Positions 1-7,223 of a DNA stretch of 40,205 nt are shown one piece after another. The stretch covers positions 1 to 40,205 of the forward strand of contig JARIBI010000038.1 in the NCBI GenBank assembly GCA_029257435.1, read 5' to 3'. The position numbers were made by a program, and so were the translations under genes. The notes beneath the pieces were generated by a model. It saw only the letters and a program-made list of their open reading frames with translations, was not told the origin of the DNA and ran no database searches. Numbering within the stretch: position 1 is the stretch's first letter; the number at the start of each line of letters is the position of its first letter. This DNA is from Sporosarcina sp. GTDB taxonomy: Bacteria; Bacillota; Bacilli; Bacillales_A; Planococcaceae.

Positions 1-102
1 AATGCATTCCAGTTTAAAGCAAAAAAGTCAGGTATATATAGAGTAGTCCTTACAGGGGATAATTTGAAAGGGAAGATAAATGTAAAATGGAGAATAGATT
101 AA
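1..102 (+). CDS. 3' end of an unidentified protein (5' truncated)
   Basis: The first frame is open from base 1 and ends at a TAA at 100-102, giving the last 33 residues of a protein whose start lies outside the window. The tail alternates hydrophobic and polar residues around GIYRVVLTGDNLKG and ends in NVKWRID, a pattern typical of a beta-sandwich or extracellular lipoprotein ending. No family can be named from so short a piece. It could be a real gene end or chance; the composition and regular strand pattern favour a real gene. Confidence 0.5.
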   Translation, partial: NAFQFKAKKSGIYRVVLTGDNLKGKINVKWRID

Positions 103-210
103 TAAAAAGGAATAGTGCACTTTTAAAAATATTTCCTCCACATCACTATGATTCCTAAAAATTTCGAATAAAGAAGAACCAATTTAAGTTAATGGACTTA
201 CCAAAAATAA

Positions 211-285
211 ATAGTCCAGTGCTCTGGGGAGCCATTTCTTAAACATGATTATGTCGCAATCAGGCCTGCTTGTTCTATAGAATAA
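211..285 (+). pseudogene. Orphan C-terminal coding remnant
   Basis: Between a TAA at 208-210 and a TAA at 283-285 one frame reads 24 residues including CSGEPF and HDYVAIRPACSIE. There is no start codon or ribosome binding site. The ending resembles the closing strand of formylglycine-enzyme or lectin-type domains, which end in a VRPA-like motif, but this is weak. It may be the decayed end of a gene or a chance frame. Confidence 0.2.
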
Positions 286-312
286 ACGTATTATAGAGGG
301 AGATCAGAAGGG

Positions 313-471
313 TTGAGTGCTATTGATTTTGGAGTAGATCTCGTAATTTTTATTATTATCATTTACTTAATCTCAAAAGTCGCCGATTTTATTAAGCATA
401 CGAAAGCTAAACTAGACGAAATGGACAAAAAGATAGATGAGATTAGAGAGTACATAGAAGACAAAGAATAG
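313..471 (+). CDS. Small single-pass membrane protein (52 aa)
   Basis: TTG start at 313 preceded by GAGGGAGATC at about 296-305, stop TAG at 469-471. Residues 8-20 form one hydrophobic segment rich in Ile and Val, followed by a charged tail (KLDEMDKKIDEIREYIE) with a leucine/isoleucine spacing that suggests a short coiled coil. The layout (short N-terminus, one membrane helix, then a lysine/glutamate coil) resembles the small DUF4083-type proteins of Bacillus, but I cannot confirm membership. The protein is likely anchored in the membrane with the coil in the cytoplasm. Function unknown. Confidence 0.6.
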   Translation: MSAIDFGVDLVIFIIIIYLISKVADFIKHTKAKLDEMDKKIDEIREYIEDKE

Positions 472-582
472 ATGGAATACAATTAAATAGCAGCTTTGGT
501 GAAACTACCGTAAGAATAGAAAAAGCCAAGCCCTCCATAAGCAGAGAGATTGACTTTCCTTCAAAAATCGCAAAACTAGTGA

Positions 583-1011
583 TTACAGTTTCGCCCAGCG
601 TTCCTCTAACCAGTTCATAAATTGTTCACCCTTGTCACCTTCGTATGCATCATAGACATCTAACCGCATGCGTTTTAGTTTATCCGCAAAGTCTGTCACT
701 GTATGATCCTTCGGCAGGCTCTTTTTCACGCGCAAGAGAATTTTGTCTGTATTTTTGATGATATCAAAACGTGAAGGTGATGGTTTCTCTACATCCTCGC
801 CAAACGCTGCAAGTGCTTCATAGGCTGCTGCTTGCACCTTGTGGACAGTATCATGCTGCATACGATTTTTTAATAAATCTATCACTTTTTCGTGCTGATA
901 AGCCGATAGCTTTTCCACTGCATCTAAACGCTCTCGCCAGCTGGATGTATAATTTGCCTGTTTTTTTAATGTTTCATAGTGCTCAGGTAATGTGGTTTCA
1001 AACTGTTTCAA
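583..1011 (-). CDS. HEAT-repeat-like protein (142 aa)
   Basis: The protein contains a helical repeat of HEAT type: residues around SSWRERLDAVEKLSAYQ and TVHKVQAAAYEALAAFGED form paired helices as in HEAT scaffolds. It carries no catalytic motif and probably binds another protein. A frame open back to an ATG at 1068 exists, but the start is better placed at the TTG at 1009-1011. An AGAGGTG ribosome binding site (GAGGTG complement at 1019-1024) lies 7 bases upstream of it, and the extra 19 residues are basic and unlike the rest. It stands alone on the minus strand among plus-strand small genes. HEAT assignment is moderately sure; role unknown. Confidence 0.7.
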   Translation of the reverse strand: MKQFETTLPEHYETLKKQANYTSSWRERLDAVEKLSAYQHEKVIDLLKNRMQHDTVHKVQAAAYEALAAFGEDVEKPSPSRFDIIKNTDKILLRVKKSLPKDHTVTDFADKLKRMRLDVYDAYEGDKGEQFMNWLEERWAKL

Positions 1012-1127
1012 GTAATAGCACCTCTTTTTTAAACTAGAGGAAAAACGAATTCTTCTTCTGCTTTTCATATTATACGTGGTCTGGATGAAAATAGCGATGA
1101 TTCGCTAATATGGATGTCTAAAGCTTT

Positions 1128-1328
1128 TTAGCTGGCTGAATGCCTGGAAGACGATTTTTTTCTACCAAGTGAATTCAATGATTGAATTGCTAAATCAGAG
1201 ATGAAGTAAATTTTTACAATTGCTGTTATCTTCTTGGGAAAGTGGTAGAATGACATAAGCATCTTCATTATCGGAATGGTATCCCCTTTGAGTTTGGGGT
1301 GTCTAAAGTGGGACATCATTAGGCGCAT
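1128..1328 (-). pseudogene. Possible relic of an IS256/mutator-type transposase C-terminus
   Basis: The minus strand encodes SFYHFPKKI, then IVKIYFISDLAIQSLNS. This resembles the C-terminal hallmark of IS256-family transposases, in which FxxFPxxIRxxIYTTNAIESLNS precedes a basic stretch (here LGRKK). The frame stops soon afterwards and shows no ribosome binding site or upstream DDE residues, so it would be a decayed fragment. The similarity is by eye over about 30 residues and could be coincidence. The rest of the 1012-1392 gap shows no other gene. Confidence 0.3.
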
Positions 1329-1392
1329 TGCTTTAATATCCCATTAGGGACAAATAGATTCTATATAAAGATAAGAAAAGGAGGCGAATCAA

Positions 1393-1551
1393 GTGGGGAA
1401 ATATCAATTAGATTACAAAGGCATGCAAGCCGTGTCCAAGTATCATGAAAAACTCAAGCCTGCCAAATTTGATAAAAAGCAGCAACTTGAAAAGATTCGT
1501 ACGGCGTACTTGGAAAAAAAGCAAAAACAAACAGATAAATCGTCTGAATGA
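1393..1551 (+). CDS. Small charged soluble protein (52 aa)
   Basis: GTG start at 1393 preceded by AAAGGAGGCG (about 1377-1386) at good spacing; stop TGA at 1549-1551. The product is lysine- and glutamine-rich (KLKPAKFDKKQQLEKIR then EKKQKQTDKSSE), with no membrane segment and no recognisable domain, and probably folds as one or two helices. The strong ribosome binding site makes a real gene likely. Function unknown. Confidence 0.55.
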   Translation: MGKYQLDYKGMQAVSKYHEKLKPAKFDKKQQLEKIRTAYLEKKQKQTDKSSE

Positions 1552-1725
1552 AAATATATAGGAACAGAATGAAAGATGGATTTCCTTCAATGATCATTCG
1601 GGTGGGAATCGATTAGGAAAATATGAAGTGCTTGCTATAAAGCGAACAAATTATAGAAATTATATAGAGATAGTAGAACGTCAAGTAGAGGACTCAATTG
1701 ACTTCTATCTAAGACCTATCCATTT

Positions 1726-1754
1726 AAAAGCATCTCTGCGAGGTGCTTTTTTAC
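1726..1754 (+). terminator. Rho-independent terminator
   Basis: Hairpin AGCATCT/AGGTGCT with a short loop followed by a run of T at 1747-1752. It probably ends transcription of the small gene at 1393. Confidence 0.6.
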
Positions 1755-1807
1755 AACCAATAGGTGTGCTTCAGTGGGGGATAATTAAATAGGAACGGTG
1801 GTACGAA

Positions 1808-1948
1808 ATGAGGATATTCAATAGCAAATGGTTCGAGAAAATATTTTTGACCACGAGTTGGCTTTTATTGATTTGTCTCATTCTAGGCTTTATCGTTATT
1901 GGCGGTTTTATTCTCCTATTATTCATAAGCGAAATTAAAGCCATGTAA
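1808..1948 (+). CDS. Small membrane protein (46 aa)
   Basis: ATG start at 1808 with GGAACGGTGG upstream; stop TAA at 1946-1948. Residues 13-40 are one long hydrophobic segment (LLLICLILGFIVIGG then FILLLF), flanked by a short basic/aromatic N-terminus and a short tail. It is a single-pass membrane peptide with no recognisable motif. Its placement just before another small membrane protein may mean a shared role. Confidence 0.5.
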   Translation: MRIFNSKWFEKIFLTTSWLLLICLILGFIVIGGFILLLFISEIKAM

Positions 1949-1975
1949 GTCCTGCATTCAGAGATAGCGGGCTAT

Positions 1976-2004
1976 TTGTTAATTAGGAACGATCCCTGTA
2001 TTAT
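1976..2004 (+). promoter_or_regulatory. Predicted sigma-A promoter
   Basis: TTGTTA at 1976-1981, a 17-base spacer and TATTAT at 1999-2004, placed about 40 bases upstream of the ATG at 2043. Confidence 0.5.
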
Positions 2005-2042
2005 ACATAAGAATCATTGCTGGAAAACCGAGGTGATTGTCA

Positions 2043-2402
2043 ATGGAGATTTTCTTGTTCGTTGTATCATACATTTTGCTGAATATACTCTGTTCAGTGC
2101 TCTATGTTGGATTTTTACTCTTGATGTTTATACTCATAAAAAAGACTTTTAATATGAATGAAGATAAATGGACCAGTCTTTTTAACTATAAAGAAGGTAA
2201 CGGATTGCGTTTTTTAATGGTAGTTCCATTCCTAATTACAAGTGCTCTATTGTTTCCAGTTAGTATCTATTCGTTTAACTTAATTAACTTTAATTATCCT
2301 GGAATAGGATATCTAGCTGTCATCCTGCTGCCGGCGATTATTCTGATCTTTAATTTACCTAAGCTAAAAAGCATGGAAGATCCCTATCGAGAAAGTCATT
2401 AA
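2043..2402 (+). CDS. Multi-pass membrane protein (119 aa)
   Basis: The product has three hydrophobic stretches: residues about 1-30, 55-76 and 82-103 (ending AVILLPAIILIFNL). A polar loop (NMNEDKWTSLFNYKEGNG) lies between the first two. Two in-frame starts are possible. The TTG at 2037 touches the GAGGTG ribosome binding site (2030-2035), while the ATG at 2043 sits 7 bases from it and is preferred. I do not recognise the family. It is the last gene of the accessory stretch before the conserved ytqAB genes. Confidence 0.65.
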   Translation: MEIFLFVVSYILLNILCSVLYVGFLLLMFILIKKTFNMNEDKWTSLFNYKEGNGLRFLMVVPFLITSALLFPVSIYSFNLINFNYPGIGYLAVILLPAIILIFNLPKLKSMEDPYRESH

Positions 2403-2528
2403 GCGAGGAGAAATCTTTAGGGAAAAATTAGCAGCGGATTAAAACAATTTACTGGGAAAAGCCGTTCCTCGAGTGTTTATGGGTAAGCGGCTTGTTCTCT
2501 ATAGGTAAGAACGAGATCCTTATATACA

Positions 2529-2560
2529 AAAAAGACCATTCCCTGTTGAATGGTCTTTTT
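2529..2560. terminator. Bidirectional terminator
   Basis: AAAAAGACCATTC and GAATGGTCTTTTT form a 13-bp stem with a 6-base loop. The flanking A and T runs let it serve both the plus-strand gene ending at 2402 and the minus-strand mnmM ending at 2574. Confidence 0.85.
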
Positions 2561-2573
2561 CGTATAGTTTTAG

Positions 2574-3158
2574 TTACGCATTACGGCTTGTTTTTTCAAT
2601 GATTAGTAAAAATGGAGGGTGATTTTGCTGGTTGACGACTTCATGCCGAACGACCTGATACTGTTTTGAATTTAAGTGTTGAACAAATCCTAATACAGCA
2701 TCTCGTTCTTCAGGACCGCCCGGATGACCATCATAGACTGCGATTGTTATCATCCCTCCAGGTTTAAGCAGCTTAAGTGTTTCTTGAAGCGCTTGTACAG
2801 TAGTGTCTGGATGTGTAATCACAGCATGGTCGTTTTGGTTAGGCAAAAACCCTAAGTTGAACACCGCCGCTGTTATTCCTTCAGGGACATATTTACGAAT
2901 ACAGGAATGGCTGTCGAGGATTAAATTGGTACGGCTGTAAAGGTCGCCAAGACGCTCTTTGGTCGCTTCGAGTGCTTGCTGTTGTATATCGAATGCGTAT
3001 ACTTTGCCGGTTGAACCGACGGCTTGTGCCAGGAAAACCGTATCATTGCCATTGCCCATCGTGGCATCTACCACAATGTCTCCTTCAGATATTACTTCTG
3101 TCAGCAGCCGTTTGGAGTGTGGCAAAATTCGCCGCAATCGAAAGCCGCCGCCCTTCAC
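2574..3158 (-). CDS. mnmM: tRNA wobble-uridine methyltransferase MnmM (YtqB)
   Basis: Class I SAM-dependent methyltransferase. The SAM-binding loop is VVDATMGNGNDT (about residues 29-40), followed by an acidic motif II (YAFDIQ) and NQQNHPPFLLIIEK near the end, which is characteristic of the YtqB family. In Bacillus and Staphylococcus this protein converts nm5U to mnm5U at tRNA position 34. The GTG start overlaps the stop of the upstream radical-SAM gene by 4 bases (GTGA), so the two are translationally coupled. A TTG start eight codons in would align better with the shorter B. subtilis N-terminus. Length about 194 aa, normal for the family. Confidence 0.9.
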   Translation of the reverse strand: MKGGGFRLRRILPHSKRLLTEVISEGDIVVDATMGNGNDTVFLAQAVGSTGKVYAFDIQQQALEATKERLGDLYSRTNLILDSHSCIRKYVPEGITAAVFNLGFLPNQNDHAVITHPDTTVQALQETLKLLKPGGMITIAVYDGHPGGPEERDAVLGFVQHLNSKQYQVVRHEVVNQQNHPPFLLIIEKTSRNA

Positions 3159-4114
3159 AGTGGAGCGACCGCTTTCTTGTAATGCTTTCCTTGCCAGCTG
3201 TCCCGGCGTTCCAGTTCACGCGTAATATCGTTTAATACATCCCATTTCGTGACACTCCACATCGGTCCGATGAGCAAGTCAATGGGACCGTCACCAGTGA
3301 TGCGGTGGACAATCATTTCAGGCGGCAGCATTTCCAGCTGATCCACGACTAGATTTACATAGGTCTCCTGGTCCAGGAATTCAAGCATTCCTTTTTCATA
3401 TTGTTTGACCATCGGTGTGCCTTTTAATAAATGAAGCAAGTGAATCTTAATGCCTTGTACATCCAGTTTTGCCACTTCGCTCGCTGTTTCTTTCATCATA
3501 TCCAAATCTTCACCAGGCAGTCCGTTGATGATGTGTGTGCACACGTTAATGTTATGATTGCGCAACTTTTGGACGCCTTCTTTATAAAGTTCGAAGTCAT
3601 GGGCGCGATTGACAAGTTTTGCTGTTTTCTCATGAACTGTTTGCAATCCGAGTTCAACCCATAGGTACGTACGCTCATTCAGCTCTGCCAAATATTCGAC
3701 GACATCGTCAGGCAGACAATCGGGACGTGTTGCGATCGATAAGGCAACAACGCCTTCTTGTGCTAGCGCTGCTTCGAATTTCTCTTTCAATTTTTCGAGA
3801 GGTGCATGCGTATTCGTATAGGCTTGGAAATAGGCCATATATTTTCCGCTTTTCCATTTCTTATGCATACGGTCGCGGATTTCTGCAAATTGAACATCAA
3901 TTGGATCGACACGGTCTCCGGCAAAATCGCCAGAACCGGCAGCACTGCAAAACGTGCAGCCGCCAAATGCGACCGTGCCATCCCGGTTCGGACAGTCGAA
4001 TCCAGCATCAAGAGCTACTTTAAATACTTTAAAACCGAATCGGTCTTTCAAATGACGTGACCATGTATGATAGCGTGTCCCGTCAGACGGAAACGGATAG
4101 TTGTTTTCTTCCAT
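3155..4114 (-). CDS. mnmL: Radical SAM protein MnmL (YtqA)
   Basis: The TIGR01212-type radical SAM protein carries its iron-sulfur cysteines at C41, C53 and C56 (CPNRDG then GGCTFC). Further conserved motifs are IATRPDCLPDD and ELGLQT. In B. subtilis ytqA is required with ytqB for mnm5s2U in tRNA, working upstream of the methyltransferase on the side chain made by MnmEG. The start is the ATG at 4114 (MEENNYPFP): the SD AAGGAG (complement at 4123-4128) lies 8 bases away, whereas a GTG at 4123 overlaps the SD. Its stop overlaps the start of mnmM, forming a two-gene operon. 319 aa. Confidence 0.9.
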   Translation of the reverse strand: MEENNYPFPSDGTRYHTWSRHLKDRFGFKVFKVALDAGFDCPNRDGTVAFGGCTFCSAAGSGDFAGDRVDPIDVQFAEIRDRMHKKWKSGKYMAYFQAYTNTHAPLEKLKEKFEAALAQEGVVALSIATRPDCLPDDVVEYLAELNERTYLWVELGLQTVHEKTAKLVNRAHDFELYKEGVQKLRNHNINVCTHIINGLPGEDLDMMKETASEVAKLDVQGIKIHLLHLLKGTPMVKQYEKGMLEFLDQETYVNLVVDQLEMLPPEMIVHRITGDGPIDLLIGPMWSVTKWDVLNDITRELERRDSWQGKHYKKAVAPL

Positions 4115-4194
4115 TAAAACCACTCCTTAAAGTGATAGTGTACCATCTTTTGAAGCACAATCGTCATCTGAATAATTGAACATCATTTTTCATC

Positions 4195-4223
4195 TTGTCA
4201 ATTAGCACAGATAGGCATAAAAT
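4195..4223 (+). promoter_or_regulatory. Predicted sigma-A promoter for the MFS gene
   Basis: TTGTCA at 4195-4200, a 17-base spacer and TAAAAT at 4218-4223. Each box is one base from consensus. Confidence 0.65.
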
Positions 4224-4258
4224 CATACTGAGCTTGAAAGATAGGAGGCGAAATTTCT

Positions 4259-5443
4259 TTGCCTAGAAAAGTTTGGCTTTTGATTATCGGAATGTTTGTG
4301 AATGTAATCGGCAACTCGTTTTTGTGGCCGTTAAATACAATCTATATGCACGATTATTTAGAGAAGTCTTTGTCCGTTGCGGGTTTAGTATTGATGGCGA
4401 ATGCAGGAGCAGGCGTCGTTGGTAATTTACTTGGCGGTTTTTTCTTTGACAAAATTGGCGGGTATAAGTCGATTATGGCGGGTATTCTTATTTCGATTGC
4501 TGCCTTAATCGGATTGGTCATTGACCATTCATGGGGACCGTATGTTGTCTTGTTAACTGTATTAGGATTCAGCGGCGGGATTATTTTTCCGAGTTTCTAT
4601 GCAATGGTCGGAACTGTTTGGCCTGAAGGCGGGAGACGGTCATTTAACTCGATTTACTTGGCACAAAACGTCGGGGTCGCAATCGGACCTGCGCTTGCCG
4701 GATTTGTCGCTGCATTCAATATCGACTTTATTTTCACTGCGAACCTGGCATTTTATGTACTCTTCTTCTTTATTGCGTTCTTCTTCTATAAACAGATGAG
4801 TATAGCTCCAGAAGTCCACACATCGATTTTAAAAGAAAATACGGGAATCAAGAAAAAGGCGCCATTCATTGCATTATTAATTGTCATGATTGGCTATTTG
4901 CTGACATGGCTTGTCTATTCACAATGGGCGACGACGATTTCAACCCATGCTACTTCTGTAGGTGTTACTTTAAGGGAGTATAGCTTCATATGGACAATTA
5001 ATGGCTTGCTGATTGTAGTAGGACAGCCGTTCATTAAACCAATCATCACGCGTCTCGAAAGCAAAGTGAAGACACAAATCTTGTTAGGACTTTCTATATT
5101 GCTAGTGTCGTTTTTTGTTGTCAGCTTCGCTAACACCTATAACGTATTCATCATTGCGATGATTATTTTAACGTTTGGTGAAATGATTGCGTGGCCGGCA
5201 TTCCCGACACTTGCAGATCAGCTTGCCCCAAGAGGAAAGGAAGGATTCTATCAAGGGATTGTCAATTCCGCAGCAACTGTCGGTAAAATGATAGGGCCAA
5301 TTGCTGGCGGTATTCTTGCAGACTTATATGGTGTGCAAATTGCGCTTTGGATTTTGACAGGACTGATGAGTTTAGCAGTCATTCCGACACTTCTATATGA
5401 CGTCCCACTGAAACGAAGTGGATATGAACCGAAAAGCCGTTGA
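4259..5443 (+). CDS. yttB: MFS transporter (YttB type)
   Basis: Major facilitator superfamily protein of 394 aa with about 12 hydrophobic segments. The N-terminal segment ends LWPLNTIYMHDYL as in B. subtilis YttB. The loop after the second helix (GGFFFDKIGGYK) matches the MFS G-x3-D-R/K signature, and GGILADLYGV repeats it in the C-terminal half. The start is the TTG at 4259 with AGGAGG ten bases upstream. The YttB/MdtG-like subgroup is thought to export drugs, but the substrate is unknown. It diverges from mnmL and has its own promoter and terminator. Confidence 0.85.
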   Translation: MPRKVWLLIIGMFVNVIGNSFLWPLNTIYMHDYLEKSLSVAGLVLMANAGAGVVGNLLGGFFFDKIGGYKSIMAGILISIAALIGLVIDHSWGPYVVLLTVLGFSGGIIFPSFYAMVGTVWPEGGRRSFNSIYLAQNVGVAIGPALAGFVAAFNIDFIFTANLAFYVLFFFIAFFFYKQMSIAPEVHTSILKENTGIKKKAPFIALLIVMIGYLLTWLVYSQWATTISTHATSVGVTLREYSFIWTINGLLIVVGQPFIKPIITRLESKVKTQILLGLSILLVSFFVVSFANTYNVFIIAMIILTFGEMIAWPAFPTLADQLAPRGKEGFYQGIVNSAATVGKMIGPIAGGILADLYGVQIALWILTGLMSLAVIPTLLYDVPLKRSGYEPKSR

Positions 5444-5461
5444 TGCTTTTCGGTTTTTCTT
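5429..5461 (+). terminator. Terminator overlapping the MFS stop codon
   Basis: ACCGAAAAGC and GCTTTTCGGT form a 10-bp stem followed by a T-rich run. The stop codon at 5441-5443 lies in the loop. Confidence 0.8.
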
Positions 5462-5549
5462 TTTTGTTTAATTGCAAAATACGAAATGGTCTGATTAAAT
5501 AAAGGTAGGTAATCGAAGGATATTTGCATGTGCATAGGAGGGCTGTCAG

Positions 5550-6236
5550 ATGAAAACGATTTATAAATCGGCACAAGAAGCTGTCGAACCCATTCAAGAC
5601 GGGATGACACTAATGGTTGGGGGATTCGGTCTTGTTGGGATTCCGGAACAGCTTATTTTAGCGCTAGTAGAAAAAGGCGTTAAAGACTTAACGATTATTT
5701 CCAACAACTGCGGCATCGATGAATGGGGACTGGGTCTTCTATTGAAAGAGAAGCAGATTAAGAAAATGATTGCTTCATATGTTGGTGAAAACAAAGAATT
5801 TGAACGCCAAGCGCTGTCTGGCGAACTGGAAGTAGAATTGACTCCTCAAGGAACACTCGCTGAAAAAATCAGAGCAGGCGGTGCAGGCATTCCCGCATTC
5901 TTCACACCTGCTGGCGTAGGAACTGAAATTGCTGAAGGCAAAGAGATTCGGATGTTCAACGGTAAAGAATATGTCCTGGAAGAATCTTTAACTGCGGACT
6001 TTTCACTTGTACGCGCGCTGAAATCGGATACATTCGGAAACTTGGTTTATAACAAAACCGCAATGAATTTCAACCCGATGATGGCTGCTGCAGGGAATGT
6101 AACGATTGCAGAAGCAGAAGAAATTGTGGAAGTTGGTCAGCTTGAACCTGGGTTCATCCACACACCGAGTATTTACGTTCAGGGACTTTTACAAGCTGAG
6201 CAGGAAAAACGAATTGAACGATTGACGACACGATAA
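5550..6236 (+). CDS. scoA: 3-oxoacid CoA-transferase subunit A
   Basis: Subunit A of a succinyl-CoA:3-ketoacid (acetoacetate type) CoA-transferase, which moves CoA between acyl groups in ketone-body or branched-chain use. Features seen: the glycine-rich [15 protein letters not shown] near residue 22, [12 protein letters not shown], and [16 protein letters not shown], all typical of the alpha subunit. 228 aa is the normal length. AGGAGGG precedes the ATG. Subunit B follows after 18 bases, so the two form an operon. A weak promoter TTGCAA-17-TTAAAT lies at 5472-5500. The exact acyl substrate cannot be read from the sequence. Confidence 0.9.
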   Translation: MKTIYKSAQEAVEPIQDGMTLMVGGFGLVGIPEQLILALVEKGVKDLTIISNNCGIDEWGLGLLLKEKQIKKMIASYVGENKEFERQALSGELEVELTPQGTLAEKIRAGGAGIPAFFTPAGVGTEIAEGKEIRMFNGKEYVLEESLTADFSLVRALKSDTFGNLVYNKTAMNFNPMMAAAGNVTIAEAEEIVEVGQLEPGFIHTPSIYVQGLLQAEQEKRIERLTTR

Positions 6237-6254
6237 GGAAGGGGACGAAACACA

Positions 6255-6902
6255 ATGACAACAGCGAATTCCAGAGAACTAATTGCTCGGCGGGCAGAAA
6301 AGGAAATAGCGAACGGAGATTATGTCAATCTCGGAATCGGCATGCCGACTCTCGTTGCTAACTACATATCCCCCGATAAGACGGTCGTGTTGCAGTCGGA
6401 AAATGGGCTGCTTGGGATTGGGCCATTTCCAACAGAGGACGAAGTGGATCCTGATCTCATTAACGCGGGTAAAGAGACTGTGACAGCGAGCATTGGTGCG
6501 GCTTACTTTGACAGTGCAGAATCGTTTGCCATGATTCGGGGAGGACATATCGACGTAGCGATTCTTGGCGGTATGGAGGTATCTGAAAAAGGAGACCTTG
6601 CGAACTGGATGATCCCGGGTAAAGTCATTAAAGGGATGGGCGGAGCCATGGATCTCGTTCACGGTGCGAAAAAAATCATTGTGATCATGGACCACGTATC
6701 TAAAAAAGGTGAGCCGAAAATCAAGAAACAGTGTGATTTGCCGTTAACCGGTAAACAAGTTGTGAATAAGATAATCACAGAACGCGGTCTAATTGAAGTG
6801 ACCCCGGACGGACTCGTTTTAAAAGAAGTATTTGAAGGCTATACTGTTCAGGACATCGTCAAGTCAACAGGAGCGGACTTAACGATTGATGTGAAACAGT
6901 AA
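6255..6902 (+). CDS. scoB: 3-oxoacid CoA-transferase subunit B
   Basis: Partner of scoA. The catalytic glutamate is E49 in [11 protein letters not shown], the SENG motif in which the glutamate forms the enzyme-CoA thioester. NLGIGMPT near residue 25 and [20 protein letters not shown] are also family landmarks. 215 aa is normal. AAGGAAGGGG precedes the ATG. No terminator with a clear T-run follows; the next promoter begins 16 bases downstream. Confidence 0.92.
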   Translation: MTTANSRELIARRAEKEIANGDYVNLGIGMPTLVANYISPDKTVVLQSENGLLGIGPFPTEDEVDPDLINAGKETVTASIGAAYFDSAESFAMIRGGHIDVAILGGMEVSEKGDLANWMIPGKVIKGMGGAMDLVHGAKKIIVIMDHVSKKGEPKIKKQCDLPLTGKQVVNKIITERGLIEVTPDGLVLKEVFEGYTVQDIVKSTGADLTIDVKQ

Positions 6903-6918
6903 GGCAGTCATGAAAAGC

Positions 6919-6947
6919 TTGTCATTCCCCTTTCATTCCAGTAAAAT
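6919..6947 (+). promoter_or_regulatory. Predicted sigma-A promoter for leuS
   Basis: TTGTCA at 6919-6924, a 17-base spacer and TAAAAT at 6942-6947. It would start the T-box leader near 6954. A TTGACG pair at 6963-6974 lacks a good -10. Confidence 0.6.
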
Positions 6948-6953
6948 GAATTT

Positions 6954-7199
6954 CAATAGAAGTTGACGTTGACGGAAATTAGTAGGCAGGAATATCCTTT
7001 TCAGAGAGCTGACGATGGCTGCGAGTCAGTAAGGAATCTTGGTGAACTCACTTCCCGAGTCTGCACGTGAGTGAGCAAATCGTGCCGTTTTTTCCGCGTT
7101 AAGGAGTCAAGTTGGGCGGCGAGAGCCGTCAATTTGGGTGGTACCGCGGGAACCTGTCTTCACTCTCGTCCCTTGTTTAGTGGGGACGGGAGTTTTTTT
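6954..7199 (+). promoter_or_regulatory. T-box riboswitch leader of leuS
   Basis: The T-box sequence AATTTGGGTGGTACCGCGG lies at 7132-7150 and can form the antiterminator that pairs with the CCA end of uncharged tRNA. A terminator follows: ACTCTCGTCCC/GGGACGGGAGT at 7162-7192 with a T-run to 7199. The specifier is read as CTC at 7047-7049, directly after GAA as is usual, which gives leucine. Uncharged tRNA-Leu should therefore allow leuS expression. Strong evidence for the T-box; the 5' boundary is inferred from the promoter. Confidence 0.92.
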
Positions 7200-7223
7200 A
7201 TTTTGAATAGGAGGAAGTTTACT

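Noticed and set aside
1562-1792. Plus-strand open frame with a protein-like stretch (GKYEVLAIKRTNYRNYIEIV)
   Set aside because: No start codon with a ribosome binding site, and it runs through a clear terminator hairpin. Possibly a gene remnant, but not supportable.
2445-2505. AAGCCG/CGGCTT inverted repeat as an extra terminator
   Set aside because: The loop is more than 20 bases and the T-run is poor; the hairpin at 2529-2560 is a far better terminator.
6279-6695. 138-residue minus-strand frame inside scoB
   Set aside because: Antisense shadow of a well-supported gene; no ribosome binding site or recognisable protein.
7071-7223. N-terminal extension of LeuS
   Set aside because: It is translation of the T-box leader and its terminator; the real ATG at 7224 has a strong ribosome binding site and gives the family length.
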